64,000 nucleotides of DNA from Paguma larvata. Taxonomy: Eukaryota > Chordata > Mammalia > Carnivora > Viverridae. Position 1 is the stretch's first letter. Each line of letters opens with the position of its first letter. The notes below the pieces were generated by a model, which saw only the letters and a program-made list of their open reading frames with translations, ran no database searches and was not told where the DNA came from. The stretch is taken from the NCBI GenBank assembly GCA_030068075.1, contig CM057823.1, positions 12,992,485 to 13,056,484 on the forward strand, given 5' to 3'. The position numbers and the translations under genes are program-made. Below, piece after piece: positions 63,060-64,000 of the stretch.

Positions 63060-63240
63060 ATTATGCACGGGGAGCTCTACTGGGCGCTCTGTGTAGATTT
63101 TCATGCGTAGATCCTCACAACCACCCCAGAAGGCAGATGGTGCTACTCCCATTCTCTGGACTGAGAAAGTGGAGTGTCACTTGGAAATCAACCAGACACG
63201 GACGTACATCCTGGCTCGGGCAGTCGACCAACCAGGCATG
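63060..63240 (-). mobile_element. MIR, antisense
   Basis: 'gggcgctctgtgtagattttcatgcg', 'agatcctcacaaccaccccagaaggcag' and 'ctcccattctctggactgagaaag' follow the reverse MIR consensus. Confidence 0.7.
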
Positions 63241-63914
63241 CGACCTCAGGCAGACCACGCGTCCCTTCTCAAATCCGATAACCTACGTGAGGAGTTTTTA
63301 CTCGGAAATAAACATACGCAGTATTGTCAATCATTCAAACAATCTCTAGAATACGTCTTGCTGGAGGCCTGACAAGGGGGTTTTGGCTTTTGGGCTCAAT
63401 GTGCGAGCAGAATCCTCCGCTCCCGAAACCAAAGCCTCTGCAGAGGGAAGCAGGTGGGACCAAACTCAGTCCTATCCTCCGTCTTGCCCTCCTCTTCGCC
63501 AATACAACCTGGACTACCGAGATAGACCCTCTCTGCTGCACAGAACCCCTGCCTGGCAACCCTCCCTTGGTGGCCCCTTGCAACTGGGTGGTGGGAGAGG
63601 CAGGGAGGAGGCTGCTGCTAGGCGGCATATTAACACTCCGGGTTTGGCACAGCACCGCCGCACGGGCCTGGGTGCTCCCTGCCCGTGTGGGTTCACTTGT
63701 CCAGCTCCTCATCGGTATCCTGGACGGGGTGAGAGCACGGCCACGGTGTACGTTCAAAGGCAAACCAGACCAAACTGGTAAAAGAAGCTTCTGGGCTTCC
63801 TTTCTCCTGTTAACACTCTCCCTCCATCCCCCTCTCTACCCACACTCCCTGGGTGTCCCTGGTGGCCCCAGGCCTCTTCTGGAACAAAACACCTGAGTCA
63901 AAGGAGAATGTCCA
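63241..63914. other. GC-rich unique DNA with the longest ORF of the window
   Basis: A 190-codon open frame runs 63324-63896 on the plus strand. A 132-codon plus frame (63383-63781) and a 142-codon minus frame (63335-63763) overlap it. The 190-codon product has no recognised domain, only a late hydrophobic run (FWASFLLLTLSLHPPLYP). With three frames open together, base composition is the simplest explanation. No splice or polyadenylation context was identified. Confidence 0.35.
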
Positions 63915-64000
63915 GGGGCGCCTGGGCGGCTCAATTGGTTAAGTGTCTGACTCTGGATTTGGGCTCAGGCCATGATCTCGTGGTTTGTGAGATCAAGCCC
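63915..64000 (+). mobile_element. CAN-SINE head, cut by window end
   Basis: Starts GGGGCGCCTGGGCGGCTCAA and reaches the B box (GAGATCAAGCCC) at the last base. Confidence 0.93.

Noticed and set aside
1..64000. CRISPR array, operon or other prokaryotic or viral system
   Set aside because: Repeated units are dispersed retroposons with target duplications, not spaced direct repeats. The coding content is L1 remnants. Composition and repeats are those of a mammalian nuclear genome.

Overview
The window looks like carnivore nuclear DNA, most likely from a cat-family (felid) genome. The main evidence is about 60 copies of a tRNA-Lys-derived CAN-SINE. Each has a head carrying the pol III A box (TGGCTCAGTCGG) and B box (GTTCGAGCC), a body with the felid wording 'GACAGCTCAGAGCCTGGAGCCTGC', a CT-rich stretch and an AATAAATAAAC tail. 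The dog and bear/seal versions of this SINE read differently in the body. Several L1 3' ends are also of the carnivore type. No complete protein-coding gene, tRNA, rRNA, CRISPR array or bacterial feature could be supported. The small ORFs are mostly shadows of SINEs and L1s; a handful are genuine remnants of L1 ORF2.

Layout. 1-10.0 kb is a pile of L1 fragments of at least three ages, interrupted by SINEs. An old L1M-type element (about 4.94-8.08 kb) carries a younger L1 insertion with a 16-bp target duplication. Another young L1 (8.34-9.62 kb) carries a SINE. 10.1-17.2 kb is mostly unique DNA with a MIR, an L2 end, one MaLR-type LTR, one MLT2-type LTR and scattered SINEs. 17.5-18.9 kb is an old L1. 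19-25 kb is unique sequence with many SINEs, including two close inverted pairs, plus a long L2 remnant. 25.4-28.8 kb is the most gene-like part: low repeat content, high GC, and two CpG-rich blocks (about 25.98-26.30 and 27.90-28.38 kb). The second meets the usual CpG-island criteria by eye count.

28.8-36 kb is again mostly L1 (old antisense, then a 2.6-kb ORF2 fragment). 36-51 kb is unique DNA with a MaLR-type LTR, an old DNA-transposon-like element, L2 and MIR remnants, then a run of three LTR-like elements at 48-50.4 kb. 51.3-55.4 kb is a long L1 with a broken reverse-transcriptase motif. 55.95-59.6 kb is one old antisense L1 carrying five SINEs. 60-64 kb holds antisense old L1 pieces, SINEs, a MIR and a GC-rich unique end with the longest ORF of the window.

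How the parts work together: there is no operon or pathway here. The sequence is best read as a layered record of retrotransposition. SINEs use the L1 machinery, and many copies still show 9-19 bp target-site duplications that I read directly. SINEs repeatedly landed in the A-rich tails of earlier SINEs. Functional candidates are few: the CpG island at 27.9-28.4 kb, a CpG-rich neighbour at 26 kb, a CTCF-like motif at 41.3 kb and a long unique block at 10.35-12.03 kb. Repeat-family names come from recognising consensus wording, not from a database run. Boundaries without a stated target duplication are accurate to perhaps 10-30 bases, more for old elements.
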